From: Lachnospiraceae bacterium
GTDB lineage: Bacteria > Bacillota_A > Clostridia > Lachnospirales > Lachnospiraceae
DNA length: 64,000 bases
Assembly (NCBI GenBank): GCA_017516285.1
Contig: JAFXDD010000009.1
Span: forward strand, 45,657 to 109,656
Direction of reading: 5' to 3'
In this document: piece by piece, positions 63,897 through 64,000 of the stretch
Layout of the letters: each line of letters begins with the position of its first letter
Position numbering within the stretch: position 1 is the stretch's first letter
The notes under the pieces: generated by a model
Told to the model about the DNA's origin: nothing
Seen by the model: the letters and a program-made list of their open reading frames with translations, nothing else
Database searches by the model: none
Position numbers and translations under genes: made by a program

Positions 63897-64000
63897 GCTA
63901 TCTGGACAAATTTTAATTATAACGTGCAAATTTAATATCTAATCGATCATTCCTCTTGTACTAATTTATTTCTATCCTGTAATTTAATACGTCTGACTCA

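Noticed and set aside
63961..64000. Possible last 12 codons of another minus-strand gene at the right edge
   Set aside because: Too short to support; several frames have stops and no motif can be read.

Overview
The window looks like ordinary chromosome from an anaerobic, spore-forming Firmicute, most likely a Lachnospiraceae (Clostridia). It is moderately AT-rich. The signs are a GerW/DUF2953 sporulation pair, Prp-processed L27, a pheST T-box, MinD/MinE beside an mreBCD-mrdA-rodA block, DUF4321, an M18 aminopeptidase and CstA. Nearly all genes are on the minus strand in long, tightly packed operons. The plus strand carries only rpmB, a lipoprotein/C_GCAxxG pair and lexA-DUF378. I see no rRNA, tRNA, CRISPR array, prophage or complete insertion sequence.

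Layout from left to right. 1-1.6 kb: yloU/yloV (fatty-acid kinase subunit, cut by the window edge), divergent from rpmB. 2-4.1 kb: a Nudix gene, an unknown gene, DUF2953, gerW and a tiny membrane ORF under one promoter. 4.2-9.6 kb: zapA, a U32 protein, a SEDS protein and a class B PBP. 9.6-11.4 kb: SOS-controlled ruvAB. 11.4-16.6 kb: a MATE pump and ilvB-ilvN-ilvN-ilvC with two tandem regulatory subunits. 16.8-20.2 kb: the small plus-strand genes and the SOS hub, where lexA diverges from a YneA-like division inhibitor. 20.3-24.6 kb: rplU-prp-rpmA-obgE-yhbY-nadD-yqeK-rsfS behind an L21-type leader. 24.6-28.1 kb: a cytidylate-kinase-like gene, then cstA with two unknown upstream partners.

28.2-33.5 kb: HlyD-like protein, yggS, sepF, aroB, lspA and an RluD-type pseudouridine synthase. 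33.5-34 kb: a lone P-loop gene with its own promoter and terminator. 34-44 kb: a cell-shape operon, DUF4321-radC-mreB-mreC-mreD-mrdA-minD-minE-rodA-mgsA-dacF, with no minC. 44.2-57.4 kb: miaB, two membrane proteins, SulP, mutS, mutL, miaA and a methionine-gamma-lyase-like gene. 57.5-63.9 kb: queA, an M18 aminopeptidase, and pheST behind a T-box leader.

The strongest unexplained structure is a 197-bp near-perfect inverted-repeat element that fills the mutS-mutL gap (48526-48722). Other points worth a second look are a roughly 240-residue insertion in the transpeptidase domain of PBP2, a divergent MreB nucleotide pocket, non-canonical catalytic residues in NadD and MgsA, insertion of a membrane-protein block into the usual miaB-mutS-mutL order, and a repeated pattern of terminator hairpins lying directly against the next gene's ribosome-binding site. 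I found no convincing wholly new multi-gene system. The best candidates for new biology are the hairpin element, the two-gene partner of cstA, and the orphan P-loop gene.
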